Shown one piece after another: positions 23,987 through 32,927 of a DNA stretch of 64,000 bases. This stretch comes from Streptomyces sp. F63 (GTDB lineage: Bacteria; Actinomycetota; Actinomycetes; Streptomycetales; Streptomycetaceae): positions 1 through 64,000 of the forward strand of contig NZ_JAGPXX010000012.1 in assembly GCF_018070345.1 (NCBI RefSeq), read 5' to 3'. The position numbers were made by a program, and so were the translations under genes. The notes under the pieces are model-generated. The model had not been told where the DNA came from, ran no database searches, and worked only from the letters and a program-made list of their open reading frames with translations. Every line of letters starts with the position of its first letter. The first letter of the stretch is position 1.

Positions 23987-24130
23987 CGCCCGGAACGGGC
24001 ACATTGCCGGTTGGGGTCCGGAGAACGGGGCACCCCGCTCACAGTGTCCGCGTCCGGTCCCGCCGCGCTCCGGGAGGGCGGCGCCCCGGGGACGGTCACG
24101 GCAGCACGAGGCCCCTCTCAGGAGACGTTC

Positions 24131-25567
24131 ATGGCGCGGGCAGCAGAACAGTTCCCCGGCCGGTCCGGCTCGTGCGGCCGGCCCCGCAGGCGGGGCCGGC
24201 CGGCCGGCCCCGGCCCCCGCCCCGGCCGTGTGCTGCCGTCGCCCGCCCGGCTGTGCGCCCGGGCCCTCCTCGTGACCCTGGCGGGATTCCTGGCCCTGCC
24301 GGCGGCGGGTGCCGCGCCGGCGGAGGAGCGGACGGTGCTGGCGACCCGGGTCGACGGCACCATCACCCCGGTCGTGGAGAGCCATCTCGACGACGGGTTG
24401 CGCCGGGCGGAGGAGGAGGGCCACCCCGCCCTGCTGGTCGAACTCGACACCCCGGGCGGGCTGCTGGAGTCCACCCGGGGCATCGTGCGGGGCTTCCTCA
24501 ACGCGGAGGTCCCCGTCATCGTCCACGTCTCGCCCTCCGGGGCCCGCGCCGCCTCGGCGGGCGCCTACATCACGATGGCCGCCCACGTCGCGGCCATGGC
24601 CCCGGGGACCCACATCGGCGCGGGCACCCCCGTCGGCGGCCAGGGCGAGGAGGCGAGCGAGAAGGTCGTCAACGACTCCGCCGCCTTCGCCGTGTCGATC
24701 GCCGAGCAGCGCGGCCGCGACACCGGCTTCGCCGAGGACATGGTGCGCGAGGGGACCTCCGTCTCCGACCGCACGGCGCTCCGGGAGAACGTGGTGGACC
24801 TGGTGGAGCCCTCCCGCCGCGCGGTGCTGGACGCGGCCGACGGCCGCCGGGTCCGGGTGGGCCCGGAGGGCGGCGGCCGCGAGGTGGTGCTGCGGACGGC
24901 CGGGGCCCGCGTCGTGGAGTACGACCTGGGCTTCTTCGGAGAGCTGCGGCAGCTGCTGGCCAGCCCCGAACTGGCGTATCTCTTCCTGTCCATCGGCACG
25001 CTGGCCGTCATCTACGAACTCGCCAGTCCCGGAATGGGCTTCGGCGGGGTCATCGGGGCCATCGCGCTGCTTCTCGGTTTCACCGCGCTGAGCGTCCTCC
25101 CGTTCGACGTCGCCGGGCTGTTCCTGATTCTCCTGGCCGCCGCGCTGTTCGCCGGTGAGGTGTTCACGCCCGGGGTCGGGGTGTTCGCGGCGAGCGGGAC
25201 CATCGCCCTGGTGTTCGCCGGGATCTTCCTCTTCCGGGGGGAGACGGAGGTCGACCCGGCCGTGTTGTGGCCCACCGCCCTCGTGGTGGGAGCCGGCTCG
25301 CTCATCGCCGGGCGCCTGGCCTGGCGGGCCCGCCGCGGCCCGCCCACCACCGGCGGGGAGGCCCTCCTCGGGCGCGAGGCGGTGGTGCGCCGCACCGAGG
25401 GCGACCGCGGCCGGGTGCTGCTCGACGGCGCGTGGTGGGACGTCCGCGGCCGGGACGCGCCCCTGGCGGAGGGGCAGCGCGTCCGGGTCGTGGACCGGCA
25501 GGACCTCGTACTCGTCGTCGAACAGGCCGGCTCCGGCGTGGAGCGGCCTCCCCGAGAGAAGGAATGA
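24131..25567 (+). CDS. NfeD-like membrane serine protease
   Basis: A 478-residue membrane protein. A signal/anchor (about 37-60) is followed by a ClpP-class protease domain (70-270) with likely nucleophile Ser in PSGARAASAGAYI and Lys in SEKVVNDSAAF. Four to five helices follow (about 285-410), then a C-terminal OB-fold NfeD domain (TGGEALLGREAVVRR). In NfeD-stomatin pairs this protease cleaves the stomatin partner; the partner gene begins directly downstream. AGGAG precedes ATG 24131. Confidence 0.92.
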   Translation: MARAAEQFPGRSGSCGRPRRRGRPAGPGPRPGRVLPSPARLCARALLVTLAGFLALPAAGAAPAEERTVLATRVDGTITPVVESHLDDGLRRAEEEGHPALLVELDTPGGLLESTRGIVRGFLNAEVPVIVHVSPSGARAASAGAYITMAAHVAAMAPGTHIGAGTPVGGQGEEASEKVVNDSAAFAVSIAEQRGRDTGFAEDMVREGTSVSDRTALRENVVDLVEPSRRAVLDAADGRRVRVGPEGGGREVVLRTAGARVVEYDLGFFGELRQLLASPELAYLFLSIGTLAVIYELASPGMGFGGVIGAIALLLGFTALSVLPFDVAGLFLILLAAALFAGEVFTPGVGVFAASGTIALVFAGIFLFRGETEVDPAVLWPTALVVGAGSLIAGRLAWRARRGPPTTGGEALLGREAVVRRTEGDRGRVLLDGAWWDVRGRDAPLAEGQRVRVVDRQDLVLVVEQAGSGVERPPREKE

Positions 25568-25569
25568 CC

Positions 25570-26361
25570 ATGAACGGAGCACTGGTCGGCATCCTCGCCG
25601 CCGTGGCAGTCCTGCTTCTGCTGGCGATGGCCGCCATCAAGATCGTCCCGGAGTACGAGCGCGGAGTGGTGTTCCGCCTCGGGCGCATCATCGGGGCCAA
25701 GGGGCCGGGACTGTTCGTCATCATCCCCGTGGTGGACCGGATGGTCCGGGTCTCCCTGCGCACGGTGACCATGGACATCCCGCCGCAGGACATCATCACC
25801 AAGGACAACGTCACCGTCCGGGTCAACGCCGTGACGTACTTCAACGTCGTCGACCCCAACCGGTCCGTGGTGGCCATCGAGGACCACATCAAGGGCACCT
25901 CGCAGATCGCCCAGACCACCCTGCGGAGCATCCTCGGCCAGGTGGACCTGGACGAGCTGCTGATCAACCGCGACGAGATCAACCAGCGGCTCCAGCGCAT
26001 CATCGACGACGTGACCAACCCCTGGGGCGTCAAGGTCACCCTCGTGGAGGTCAAGGACGTCGAACTGCCCCAGCCCATGCGGCGCGCCATGGCGCGCCAG
26101 GCGGAGGCCGAGCGGGACCGGCGCGCCAAGGTCATCCACGCCAAGGGCGAGTTCGAGGCCGCGCAGACGCTGTCGGACGCCGCGGAGCGGCTGGAGGAGC
26201 ACCCGGCGGCCATGCAGCTGCGGATCCTCTCCACCATGGCCGAGGTCACCGATGAGCGGAGCTCCACCCTCATCTTCCCGCTGCCGATGGAGCTCCTCCG
26301 GCTGGTGGACACCCTCGGGAAGGGCGGCCGGCAGCCCGGCCCCCACGTCGAACGGGCGTGA
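25570..26361 (+). CDS. Stomatin/prohibitin (SPFH) membrane protein
   Basis: A 263-residue SPFH protein: one N-terminal membrane helix (6-24), the SPFH/band-7 domain (VPEYERGVVFRLGRI to VELPQPMRRAMARQAEAERD), and a helical tail ending in a short hydrophobic STLIFPLPMELL. AAGGA lies 7 nt before ATG 25570; an ATG at 25564 overlapping the NfeD stop is too close to it. The adjacency matches conserved NfeD-stomatin operons, where the SPFH protein forms membrane scaffolds and is the protease substrate. Confidence 0.92.
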   Translation: MNGALVGILAAVAVLLLLAMAAIKIVPEYERGVVFRLGRIIGAKGPGLFVIIPVVDRMVRVSLRTVTMDIPPQDIITKDNVTVRVNAVTYFNVVDPNRSVVAIEDHIKGTSQIAQTTLRSILGQVDLDELLINRDEINQRLQRIIDDVTNPWGVKVTLVEVKDVELPQPMRRAMARQAEAERDRRAKVIHAKGEFEAAQTLSDAAERLEEHPAAMQLRILSTMAEVTDERSSTLIFPLPMELLRLVDTLGKGGRQPGPHVERA

Positions 26362-26496
26362 CCGGCGGCGCTCCGGTGAGGGGATCCGGTTCGGGCGGAT
26401 GGGGCCGGTCTTGCCGGGTAGACGCGGCGACAGCGTGTGATGTCCGTGTTGTCGTCAAGTGCCGCCCCGCCGTTCCGAGGGGTGTGGGGAGTACGC

Positions 26497-27990
26497 ATGT
26501 GGGACTGCCAGTCACCGCCGCCGTCGCTGACCTCCGCCGGGCCGGTCGCCGGACGGTACCGCCTGGACGGGCTCCTCGGATCGGGAGGCGTCGCGGACGT
26601 GTACGCGGGGGTGGACCTCCGCCTCGGCCGGCCGGTGGCCGTCAAAATCTTCCGGCCCGGTACGGAGCCGGAGATGGAGGAACGCTTCGCCCAGGAGGCC
26701 CTCCTGCTGGCCCGGCTGCGCCACCCGGGACTGGTCACCGTGTACGACACCGGCCGGCACGAGGGGCGGGCCCATCTCGTCATGCAGCTGGTGGAGGGGC
26801 CGACCCTGCGCGACCGGGCGACCGCGCCCCTGCCGCTGCCGGAGGTCACCGGGCTCGGCGCCGCCCTGTCGGACGCCCTGGCCCATGTGCACGATGCGGG
26901 GATCGTGCACCGGGACGTGAAGCCCGCCAACATCCTGCTGGACACCGGGGGCGCTCCGTACCTGACCGACTTCGGCATCTCGCAGCTGGTCGGCAGCACC
27001 GCGCACACCGCCGCCGGCGCGCTGGTCGGCACCGCCGCCTACATGGCGCCCGAGCAGGTGACGGGCGAGGGGGCGGGGCCGCCCGCGGACGTCTACGCCC
27101 TCGGTCTGGTCCTGCTGGAGTGCCTCAAAGGCCGTCTGGAGTACCACGGCGCCCCCCTGGAGGCGGCCATCGCCCGCCTGCACCGCGCCCCGGTCCTCCC
27201 GGGCTTCCTGCCCGGCGACGTGGCCGCCCTCCTCCGGGCGATGACGGCCCTCGACCCGGCCGCCCGCCCCACCTCCCACGACTGCCGCACCGCGCTGGCC
27301 GCCCTGGGCGGCGACGGGGCGGCCGTCCCGTTCCCCCAGGGCCCGCACGGACACCCGGCCGGCGGCTTCTCGGACGGTGCCGTCCCGGGCGTCCCGGGCG
27401 TCCCGGCTGCCGCGGAACGGGGACCGGGGCCGTCCGCCGGAAGGCCGCCCGGCGGTGACACCCTGCCGGGGGTCCCCCCGCAGCCCGCGCGGGGACGACG
27501 CCTGCTGGCGGCCACGGGCACAGCGGTGCTCGCCGCCGTTCTCGGCACCGCGCTGACGGCTCCGGGGGACGCTTCCGGCAGCGGCGAGCGGGCCGTGTCC
27601 CCTCCGGGGGGTCCCCGCGCCGAACAGCCCGCGCCCGGGGCCCCGGGCGCGGTCGCGGAAGGCGGCGAGACCAGGGAGAGGCCGGGACGGGACGACGGCG
27701 CCCCCGCCCGGCAGGCGGACCACCGGCCGGCGCCGTCCCGAACCGCCGCCTCCGCGGCTGCCGGCCCCGCGCCCCGGCGGCTGCCCCGGGACCCGCGGGC
27801 CCGGCCCGCCGGGCCCCGCCCGGCGGCGGCCTCCACGGCGGGCCGGCCGGAGGCCCCCCGCCGGGCCCGCGGTGTCCCGGCGGCCGGGGGCGCCGGCACG
27901 ACCGCGGCGGCGCCGGAGAGGGGCGCGAAGGCCAGGGGAGGGGGCGGGCTCGTGAAGGTCCTGGGCGGCGGGGGAGCGCACCGGCGCTGA
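26497..27990 (+). CDS. Membrane Ser/Thr protein kinase (Hanks type)
   Basis: A 497-residue PknB-like kinase. Glycine loop GSGGVADVYAG (28-38), ATP-anchoring Lys50 (VAVKIF), catalytic loop HRDVKPANIL (Asp140), DFG Asp158, and APEQ (near 184) are all present, so it should be active. After the kinase domain (to about 275) comes a Gly/Pro linker, one membrane helix (RRLLAATGTAVLAAVLGTAL, about 333-352), and a disordered Pro/Ala/Arg-rich outer region with no PASTA repeats. GGGGAG before ATG 26497 fixes the start. Target proteins are unknown. Confidence 0.92.
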   Translation: MWDCQSPPPSLTSAGPVAGRYRLDGLLGSGGVADVYAGVDLRLGRPVAVKIFRPGTEPEMEERFAQEALLLARLRHPGLVTVYDTGRHEGRAHLVMQLVEGPTLRDRATAPLPLPEVTGLGAALSDALAHVHDAGIVHRDVKPANILLDTGGAPYLTDFGISQLVGSTAHTAAGALVGTAAYMAPEQVTGEGAGPPADVYALGLVLLECLKGRLEYHGAPLEAAIARLHRAPVLPGFLPGDVAALLRAMTALDPAARPTSHDCRTALAALGGDGAAVPFPQGPHGHPAGGFSDGAVPGVPGVPAAAERGPGPSAGRPPGGDTLPGVPPQPARGRRLLAATGTAVLAAVLGTALTAPGDASGSGERAVSPPGGPRAEQPAPGAPGAVAEGGETRERPGRDDGAPARQADHRPAPSRTAASAAAGPAPRRLPRDPRARPAGPRPAAASTAGRPEAPRRARGVPAAGGAGTTAAAPERGAKARGGGGLVKVLGGGGAHRR

Positions 27991-27995
27991 GGGTC

Positions 27996-28021
27996 CCGTG
28001 CCGTTCCCGGGAACGGCACGG
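27996..28021. terminator. Perfect 26-bp palindrome terminator
   Basis: CCGTGCCGTTCCC followed directly by its complement, 5 bp past the kinase stop. The remaining 340 bp to the convergent gene at 28362 shows no gene. Confidence 0.8.
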
Positions 28022-28361
28022 AAGCGTCAGCGCCCGTCGGCGGCCCGCCCGGCGCACGGCGCACCGGGCCCGCGCGGGCGGCTCCGGGGGAGGGGACCCG
28101 CGCCCGCCGTGCGTCTCCCCACCAAGGGCGCCCGGTGGCTCACGGGCCGCCCCACGGTCCGCGCGGCCGCCGCGACGGCAGGGCCGGCGCCTCCCGGTCC
28201 GGGGGGCCGGGGCGGGGAGCGCGCACCGGGCCCGCGGGTTCGCCGGCCGCCGTCGTGCGCTCCGGCCCGCGCCGCGAAGCCGCCGGGACGGCCGCCTGCC
28301 CGGCGGTGAACCGGCCGCGGAGACCCGGACCTCCTCCTGCCGTCTCCCCGCCGGTGCCCGC

Positions 28362-28988
28362 TCAGCAGCGCACCGGCCCGGGCACCGTCATCCGGAACGG
28401 GCGGAAGGCCAGGGAGGGCCGTGCGCGGTGCCGCCGCAGCGGCGGCAGCCGGTCCGACCACTCGGTGACGGTCAGGGATTCCCGGCGCGGCCTGCCGGTG
28501 AGCCGGCCGGTGACGAACAACCGCTCCCCGGGCGATCCCCCGAACCCGGGCAGCAGCATCGGCACCGGCGGCAGCGCGGACAGCGGCCCCCGGCCGGGCC
28601 GGAGGACGATCCGGGCCAGCGTGCCCCCGCCGTCGCGAACCCGGACGGAGTCCCCCGCCCAGACGAACTCGGCCGGTTCCTTGGGGAGGCCCCAGATGGC
28701 GCGCCCGCCCCGGACCGACGCGTCGTCGTCCACCCAGATCCGCTGGATCAGCAGCCCCGCGCGACGGCCCCGGCGGACCAGCGGGCCGATGGCCAACTCG
28801 TCGTATCGCAGGGTCCCTTCGCGGTACCGGACCAGGCCCACCGCGATCCGGTTCCGCGGCCCGAGCGGGCCGAGGTCGGGCGGCAGGTCCGGCTGCCGCC
28901 GGACGGGCAGCAGACCGAACCACATCTCGCCCCGGGACACCCAGGGGGCCGGCGGGTGGGAGGGAGGTCCTCCATCGGTGTCGGGCAT
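28362..28988 (-). CDS. Acetoacetate decarboxylase-like protein
   Basis: A 208-residue protein resembling the acetoacetate decarboxylase fold (ADC family). It has the typical IWVDDDASVRGGRAIWGLPKEPA region, where the Lys in GLPK corresponds to the Schiff-base region, plus VRYREGTLRYDELAIGPLVRRG near the start. Such orphan ADC-like proteins act as decarboxylases, aldolases or dehydratases, so the reaction is not assignable. AAGGAGAG precedes ATG 28988. Confidence 0.7.
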   Translation of the reverse strand: MPDTDGGPPSHPPAPWVSRGEMWFGLLPVRRQPDLPPDLGPLGPRNRIAVGLVRYREGTLRYDELAIGPLVRRGRRAGLLIQRIWVDDDASVRGGRAIWGLPKEPAEFVWAGDSVRVRDGGGTLARIVLRPGRGPLSALPPVPMLLPGFGGSPGERLFVTGRLTGRPRRESLTVTEWSDRLPPLRRHRARPSLAFRPFRMTVPGPVRC

Positions 28989-29269
28989 CGCGCGCTCTCC
29001 TTCCGGTCCGGGGCTCTCCCGGGGCCTCTCCCGGGGCCTCTTCCGGTGCCTTTCCCGGGCCGCCCCGGGCCGCCCCGGGCCCGGTGACGCGTCCCCGGGC
29101 GCCGCGGGAGGCCCGGCGATCGGCACCCGTCCTCGCGTCCTGTTCCCCATCCTGTCCCCCCGGCGGCGCCCGGAACCGGCCCGTGCCGGACCCGTCCCCG
29201 TGTCGGCATATGTGGGGATGGGCGGGGCAGCCGATGCAGGGACCACCCCTCACCTGATGGAGGATCATC

Positions 29270-29527
29270 GTGCTGATGGCCCACCCCGATGTCCTGCGCG
29301 ACCTCGTCGACCGCTACACGGCCCTGCAGGCCCTGGCGGGGAGCGGCCGGACGGGCCCGGAACTGCGCCGCCGCCTGGAGGACACCGTGTACACGCTCTG
29401 CGTGTCCACCGGCACCCGCACCGTCGACAGAGCCCTGGCCGAGGCGCGGCGGCGGCTGGCGTCCGTTCCCGGCGCGGCCGCCGGCCCGGTGCCGGACTCC
29501 CTCTCCGGCACCGTGTCCGCCGGCTGA
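29270..29527 (+). CDS. DUF5133 small protein
   Basis: An 85-residue Streptomyces protein of the DUF5133 family: LMAHPDVLRDLVDRYTALQ, then LRRRLEDTVYTLCVSTGTRTVDRALAEARRRL, in two helices, then a disordered tail. GGAGG lies 6 nt before GTG 29270. Role unknown; family members are often near signalling genes. The 281-bp upstream gap (28989-29269) contains degenerate CTCCCGGGGC repeats. Confidence 0.8.
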   Translation: MLMAHPDVLRDLVDRYTALQALAGSGRTGPELRRRLEDTVYTLCVSTGTRTVDRALAEARRRLASVPGAAAGPVPDSLSGTVSAG

Positions 29528-29594
29528 CCCGGCGGGCGGCGCGCACGGGCGCGGTGCGCCCGGCGCGATCCACTCGACACGTTACGGAGAACCC

Positions 29595-30164
29595 ATGCCT
29601 CCCCCTCCCGGGCCACCGGGCCCGACCCCTCCCGAGCACGGGCAGCGGCACCGGGACGGACCGCCGCGGACCGCCGGCGGGCACGGCGGCGCCTACGCCC
29701 CGGACCGCGAGGTCCCGCTCGGCGGTTACGCGGCCCTCACCGCCGGTTTCGCCACCGGCCTGGGCTTCTTCGCCCTGGGCCTGCGGAAGTCCGGGCGCCG
29801 ACTGCCCGAACGGGTGCCGCCCTGGGACCTGCTGGTCCTGGGCACGGCCGTCTACAAGACGTCCCGGCTGGTCAGCAAGAGCAAGGTCGCCGGGTTCGTC
29901 AGGGCGCCGTTCACCCGGCGCACGGAGGAACTGGGCGCCGGTGAGGTCATGGACGAACCGCACGGGCACGGCGCCCGGCGGGCCGTGGGAGACCTGCTCG
30001 CCTGCCCGTTCTGTCTCTCCGTCTGGGCCGCCGGCGCGCTGGTCTGCTCCTACGCGGCCGCCCCGCGGCCCACGCGGCTGCTGACGTCCGGCCTGACGGC
30101 CGTGGCCATCTCCGACTGGCTGCAGTACGCCTGGAGCTTCACCCGGGACCGGGTCGAGGGCTGA
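29595..30164 (+). CDS. DUF1360 membrane protein
   Basis: A 189-residue protein with a Pro-rich N-terminus, then membrane segments GYAALTAGFATGLGFFALGL (about 43-62), PPWDLLVLGTAVYKTSRLVSK, and the conserved LLACPFCLSVWAAGALVCSY with the CPFC motif of DUF1360 proteins. A YAW segment closes the C-terminus. It follows DUF5133 by 67 bp, perhaps one unit. Function unknown; a CxxC at the membrane hints at a redox or metal role but this is speculation. Confidence 0.8.
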   Translation: MPPPPGPPGPTPPEHGQRHRDGPPRTAGGHGGAYAPDREVPLGGYAALTAGFATGLGFFALGLRKSGRRLPERVPPWDLLVLGTAVYKTSRLVSKSKVAGFVRAPFTRRTEELGAGEVMDEPHGHGARRAVGDLLACPFCLSVWAAGALVCSYAAAPRPTRLLTSGLTAVAISDWLQYAWSFTRDRVEG

Positions 30165-30204
30165 GGCGGCGCCCGGACGGCGGTGGACCCGCCCGGGGCA
30201 CCAC

Positions 30205-30246
30205 GGCCGGGGGCCGGGGCAAGGGGAACACCCCCGGGCCCCGGCC
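30205..30246. terminator. Bidirectional GC hairpin between convergent genes
   Basis: GGCCGGGGGCCGGGG (30205-30219) pairs nearly fully with CCCCCGGGCCCCGGCC (30231-30246) around an AAGGGGAACA-containing loop. Confidence 0.6.
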
Positions 30247-30282
30247 TCCGGCGGACCCGCCGTGCTTCCGGGCCGCGCCGTT

Positions 30283-31959
30283 TCACCCCCCGGCGCTGCT
30301 CCGCCCGTCGCCGCCGCCCCGCTCCTCCGGGCCGCTGACGCGCAGCGCCAGCAGCGCGCAGTCGTCGGGTTTGTCGGCGCTGGGCTGGTGGTGGAGGAAG
30401 ACCTCGCACAGCTCGTCGGCGGACAGCCCGGCCGTGCGGCGGGCCAGTCCGGTCAGCCGGTCGAGGCCGGTGTCGAGGATCTCGCCGCGGCGCTCGACGA
30501 GGCCGTCGGTGAACAGCAGCAGGGTCTCCCCGGCGGTGATCCCCGTCTCGCTCTCCGTATAGGCCACGCCGTTGACCATGCCGAGCGGCGGCGCCAGCGC
30601 CCCGTCCAGATAACTGCTGCTGCCGTCGGCGTGGACGAGCAGCGGCGGCAGATGGCCCGCGCGCGCGTAGCGCACCGTGCCCGACGGCCGGTGCAGCACG
30701 AGATAGCAGGCGGTGGCCATACGGCCGGGGTGGTAGGCGCGCAGGAAATGGTCCAGCTCGGCGAGGACGGCGCCGGGCCGCCGCCCGTGGCGCAGCACGA
30801 TGCCGCGGAGCGCGGCGCTGATCTGCCCCATGGCCGTGGCCTCGGAGAGCCCGTGGCCGGCGACGTCGCCGATCGTGAGCCCGATGTGGTCGTCGTCGAG
30901 GACATGGACGTCGTACCAGTCGCCGCCCACGTCGACGAGATCGCTTCCGGGGGCGTAGCGGCCGGCGACGTCCAGACCACCGATGACGGGCAGGACGGGC
31001 AGCAGGCTGCGCTGCAGCCGCTCGGCGAGGCGGTGTTCGTGCTCGTACAGGCCGGCCCGCCGGAGGGCCTGCGCGATCTGCTGGGCGATGGCCGTGACAT
31101 GGGCTTGATCGGGTGGATGGTCGTCGTCGTGGTCGACGGTCAGCTCGCCCAGCGACAGCCCGTCCGCCTCCAGCGGCAACCGCAGGACGCGGCCGGGCGT
31201 TCCGGGGGCGTCGCCCCGGCCGCGGGCCGCCGCCCGGCCGGCCGCGGTGTCCGTCCCGGAGCCCTGCTCGGGGACGGCCGGGGTGCCGCCGTGGTCCAGG
31301 TCGGTCCAGCTGTCGCCGGCCGCCGAGCGGAGGCTGTCCGCCGGACCGAGGGACGGCACCAGCCGCTCCGAGTGCAGCGCCAGCCCGACCGAGCGGGCGC
31401 CGAGCGCGGCGGGAGCGGTGTCGTGCACGGCCCGGACGACGGCCGCCGGAGTGGCCGCGGCCGCCAGGGCCGCAGTGAGCCGGTACAGACGGTTCAGGCG
31501 GATGCGGCCCGTCTGCTCGGCGACGAGCAGATGCTCCCGCTCGGCCTCGGCCGCCCGACGGAAGGCCATCTCCTTGTTGAGCGCGAGCACCTGCTGGCTC
31601 AGCGCCACGAACTGGTCGGTGTGGTCGAGGCGCGTCAGATGCAGCTGGATCGCCGGCTCCGGGCCGGTCCACCAGGTGGCCCGGGCGCCGTGGCAGCGGA
31701 ACGGGAGGGGCTCCCCGCACGAGTCCTTGATCTTCAAGGAGCCCGGCAGGGGGTCACCGCTGCGCAGCCAGTGCCCGATATGCCACCGCAGGCCGTCGGC
31801 GTTCCCGTCCGTGAGAACGAACAGGTCGGCGCCCGCCCGGAGTTCGGGCACCAGGCGCCGCGCGGCGGTGTTGACCGCCAGGACCCGCCCGCCGGCCGTG
31901 GCCAGCAGGACGGGGTGCGGCAGCAGCTTGGTGATCGCCCGGAAGAGATCCAGGCTCAT
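30283..31959 (-). CDS. PAS-GAF-SpoIIE protein phosphatase
   Basis: A 558-residue PP2C-type signalling phosphatase. A PAS-like sensor (1-110, LLATAGGRVLAVNTAARRLVPEL), a coiled-coil region (about 125-165), a GAF-like domain (about 170-310), and a SpoIIE phosphatase domain (about 325-545) with DVGGDWYDV, IGDVAGHGLSEATAMGQ and PDDCALLALRV metal-binding motifs. Such phosphatases dephosphorylate anti-anti-sigma factors. Its ATG overlaps the stop of the upstream MetOD1 gene by 4 bp (ATGA), so the two are translationally coupled. No partner sigma system is in the window. Confidence 0.9.
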   Translation of the reverse strand: MSLDLFRAITKLLPHPVLLATAGGRVLAVNTAARRLVPELRAGADLFVLTDGNADGLRWHIGHWLRSGDPLPGSLKIKDSCGEPLPFRCHGARATWWTGPEPAIQLHLTRLDHTDQFVALSQQVLALNKEMAFRRAAEAEREHLLVAEQTGRIRLNRLYRLTAALAAAATPAAVVRAVHDTAPAALGARSVGLALHSERLVPSLGPADSLRSAAGDSWTDLDHGGTPAVPEQGSGTDTAAGRAAARGRGDAPGTPGRVLRLPLEADGLSLGELTVDHDDDHPPDQAHVTAIAQQIAQALRRAGLYEHEHRLAERLQRSLLPVLPVIGGLDVAGRYAPGSDLVDVGGDWYDVHVLDDDHIGLTIGDVAGHGLSEATAMGQISAALRGIVLRHGRRPGAVLAELDHFLRAYHPGRMATACYLVLHRPSGTVRYARAGHLPPLLVHADGSSSYLDGALAPPLGMVNGVAYTESETGITAGETLLLFTDGLVERRGEILDTGLDRLTGLARRTAGLSADELCEVFLHHQPSADKPDDCALLALRVSGPEERGGGDGRSSAGG

Positions 31960-32528
31960 CCAGTCACCGGACCCGGTGCCGGGATACGGCCGGTCAGGCC
32001 GGAGTCGTCGAAGTACTCCCGGCCGGCGGCGGACGGGTCCTCCTCGGGGTCCTCGGGCTGCGGCACGAGATGGACGACGACACGGCAGCCGGTGCTGCCC
32101 CGGGCGATCGTCTCCTCCAGGTCCACCCGGGCATAGCCGAGGTTGCGGGCCGCCACCGTGCCGAACATGTTGGACGTGAGCATGCACATGGACTCACGCC
32201 CCTTCACCTGCTCACCGAAGGGGCAACTGTGGCTCCCCAGGACGATCTTCTCCTCGTCCTGCTCGACGATGTGGAAGCCACCGCCGATGCGCTGCTTGAA
32301 GTCGACCATGACCTCGGCGACCTGCTCGCGGCTGAGCCGCTCCATCCCCAGGGCCCGCGTGTACGTGTCGTTGAGCTGGAGGCCGATGGACTGCCCCACC
32401 AGACTGATGTATCCGGACGCCTCCTGGAGGCCGATCACGGACTCCAGCGATGTGGCGAGCTCCCGCAGGAGCGTGCGCATGAACACATCACGCTCCACGC
32501 CGACCCCGGCTCCGGCGACCTGGTTCAT
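31956..32528 (-). CDS. Methanogenic output domain 1 (MetOD1) sensor protein
   Basis: A 190-residue protein whose middle (about 15-160) fits the MetOD1 family known beside SpoIIE phosphatases in Streptomyces. It has three Cys in a conserved layout: GSHSCPFG, ESMCMLTSNMFG and GSTGCRVVVHL, which could bind a metal or ligand. GGGAGG precedes ATG 32528. Coupled by a 4-bp overlap to the phosphatase gene, it probably senses a signal that controls the phosphatase; this is inferred from coupling only. Confidence 0.8.
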   Translation of the reverse strand: MNQVAGAGVGVERDVFMRTLLRELATSLESVIGLQEASGYISLVGQSIGLQLNDTYTRALGMERLSREQVAEVMVDFKQRIGGGFHIVEQDEEKIVLGSHSCPFGEQVKGRESMCMLTSNMFGTVAARNLGYARVDLEETIARGSTGCRVVVHLVPQPEDPEEDPSAAGREYFDDSGLTGRIPAPGPVTG

Positions 32529-32820
32529 GGGGGTCCTCCCAGCTGTTCGCACTGATGCCCGATCCTCGCACCACCGTGGAGGGAAGCCGGTCATAAGAGA
32601 CGATACGGCACCGCACGCCCGGACCGGTCACACCCGAGCCCCGGCCCCTGCGTCACCTTCCCCCGATGCGTTCCGGCATGCCGGAACGGTGCTCACCGGC
32701 AGCGCGGCGGGACGCCGGACCGCCCGGCCGTGGAGGCCCATGTCCCCGGTCCGGCACGCATGTTGGGACGTACCCGCGGTGCGGTAGGGTGGCGCGTCCG
32801 AGCAGTGCACGACCGAGGAG

Positions 32821-32889
32821 GTGACACCCATTACCGCTGTCGCAGGCCGGGTGCTCTCCTCCCGTGGACGTACGGTTCGTCCGGGATAG
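32821..32889 (+). CDS. Candidate short leader ORF
   Basis: A 22-codon frame VTPITAVAGRVLSSRGRTVRPG ending in TAG, 38 bp before the PrmC-like gene. GAGGAGG (32815-32821) runs into the GTG; an in-frame ATT at 32830 has a better 8-nt spacing. A TAGGGT about 35 bp upstream may be the -10. It could be a leader peptide or chance. The rest of the 399-bp gap (32529-32927) shows nothing else. Confidence 0.3.
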   Translation: MTPITAVAGRVLSSRGRTVRPG

Positions 32890-32927
32890 GTGACCGGGAG
32901 GGCGCCCTTCGCTTCCGGAAGGTTCCC

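Noticed and set aside
28027..28361. Plus- and minus-strand frames in the 340 bp after the kinase
   Set aside because: No ribosome site or family pattern; the region follows a strong terminator and lies between convergent genes.
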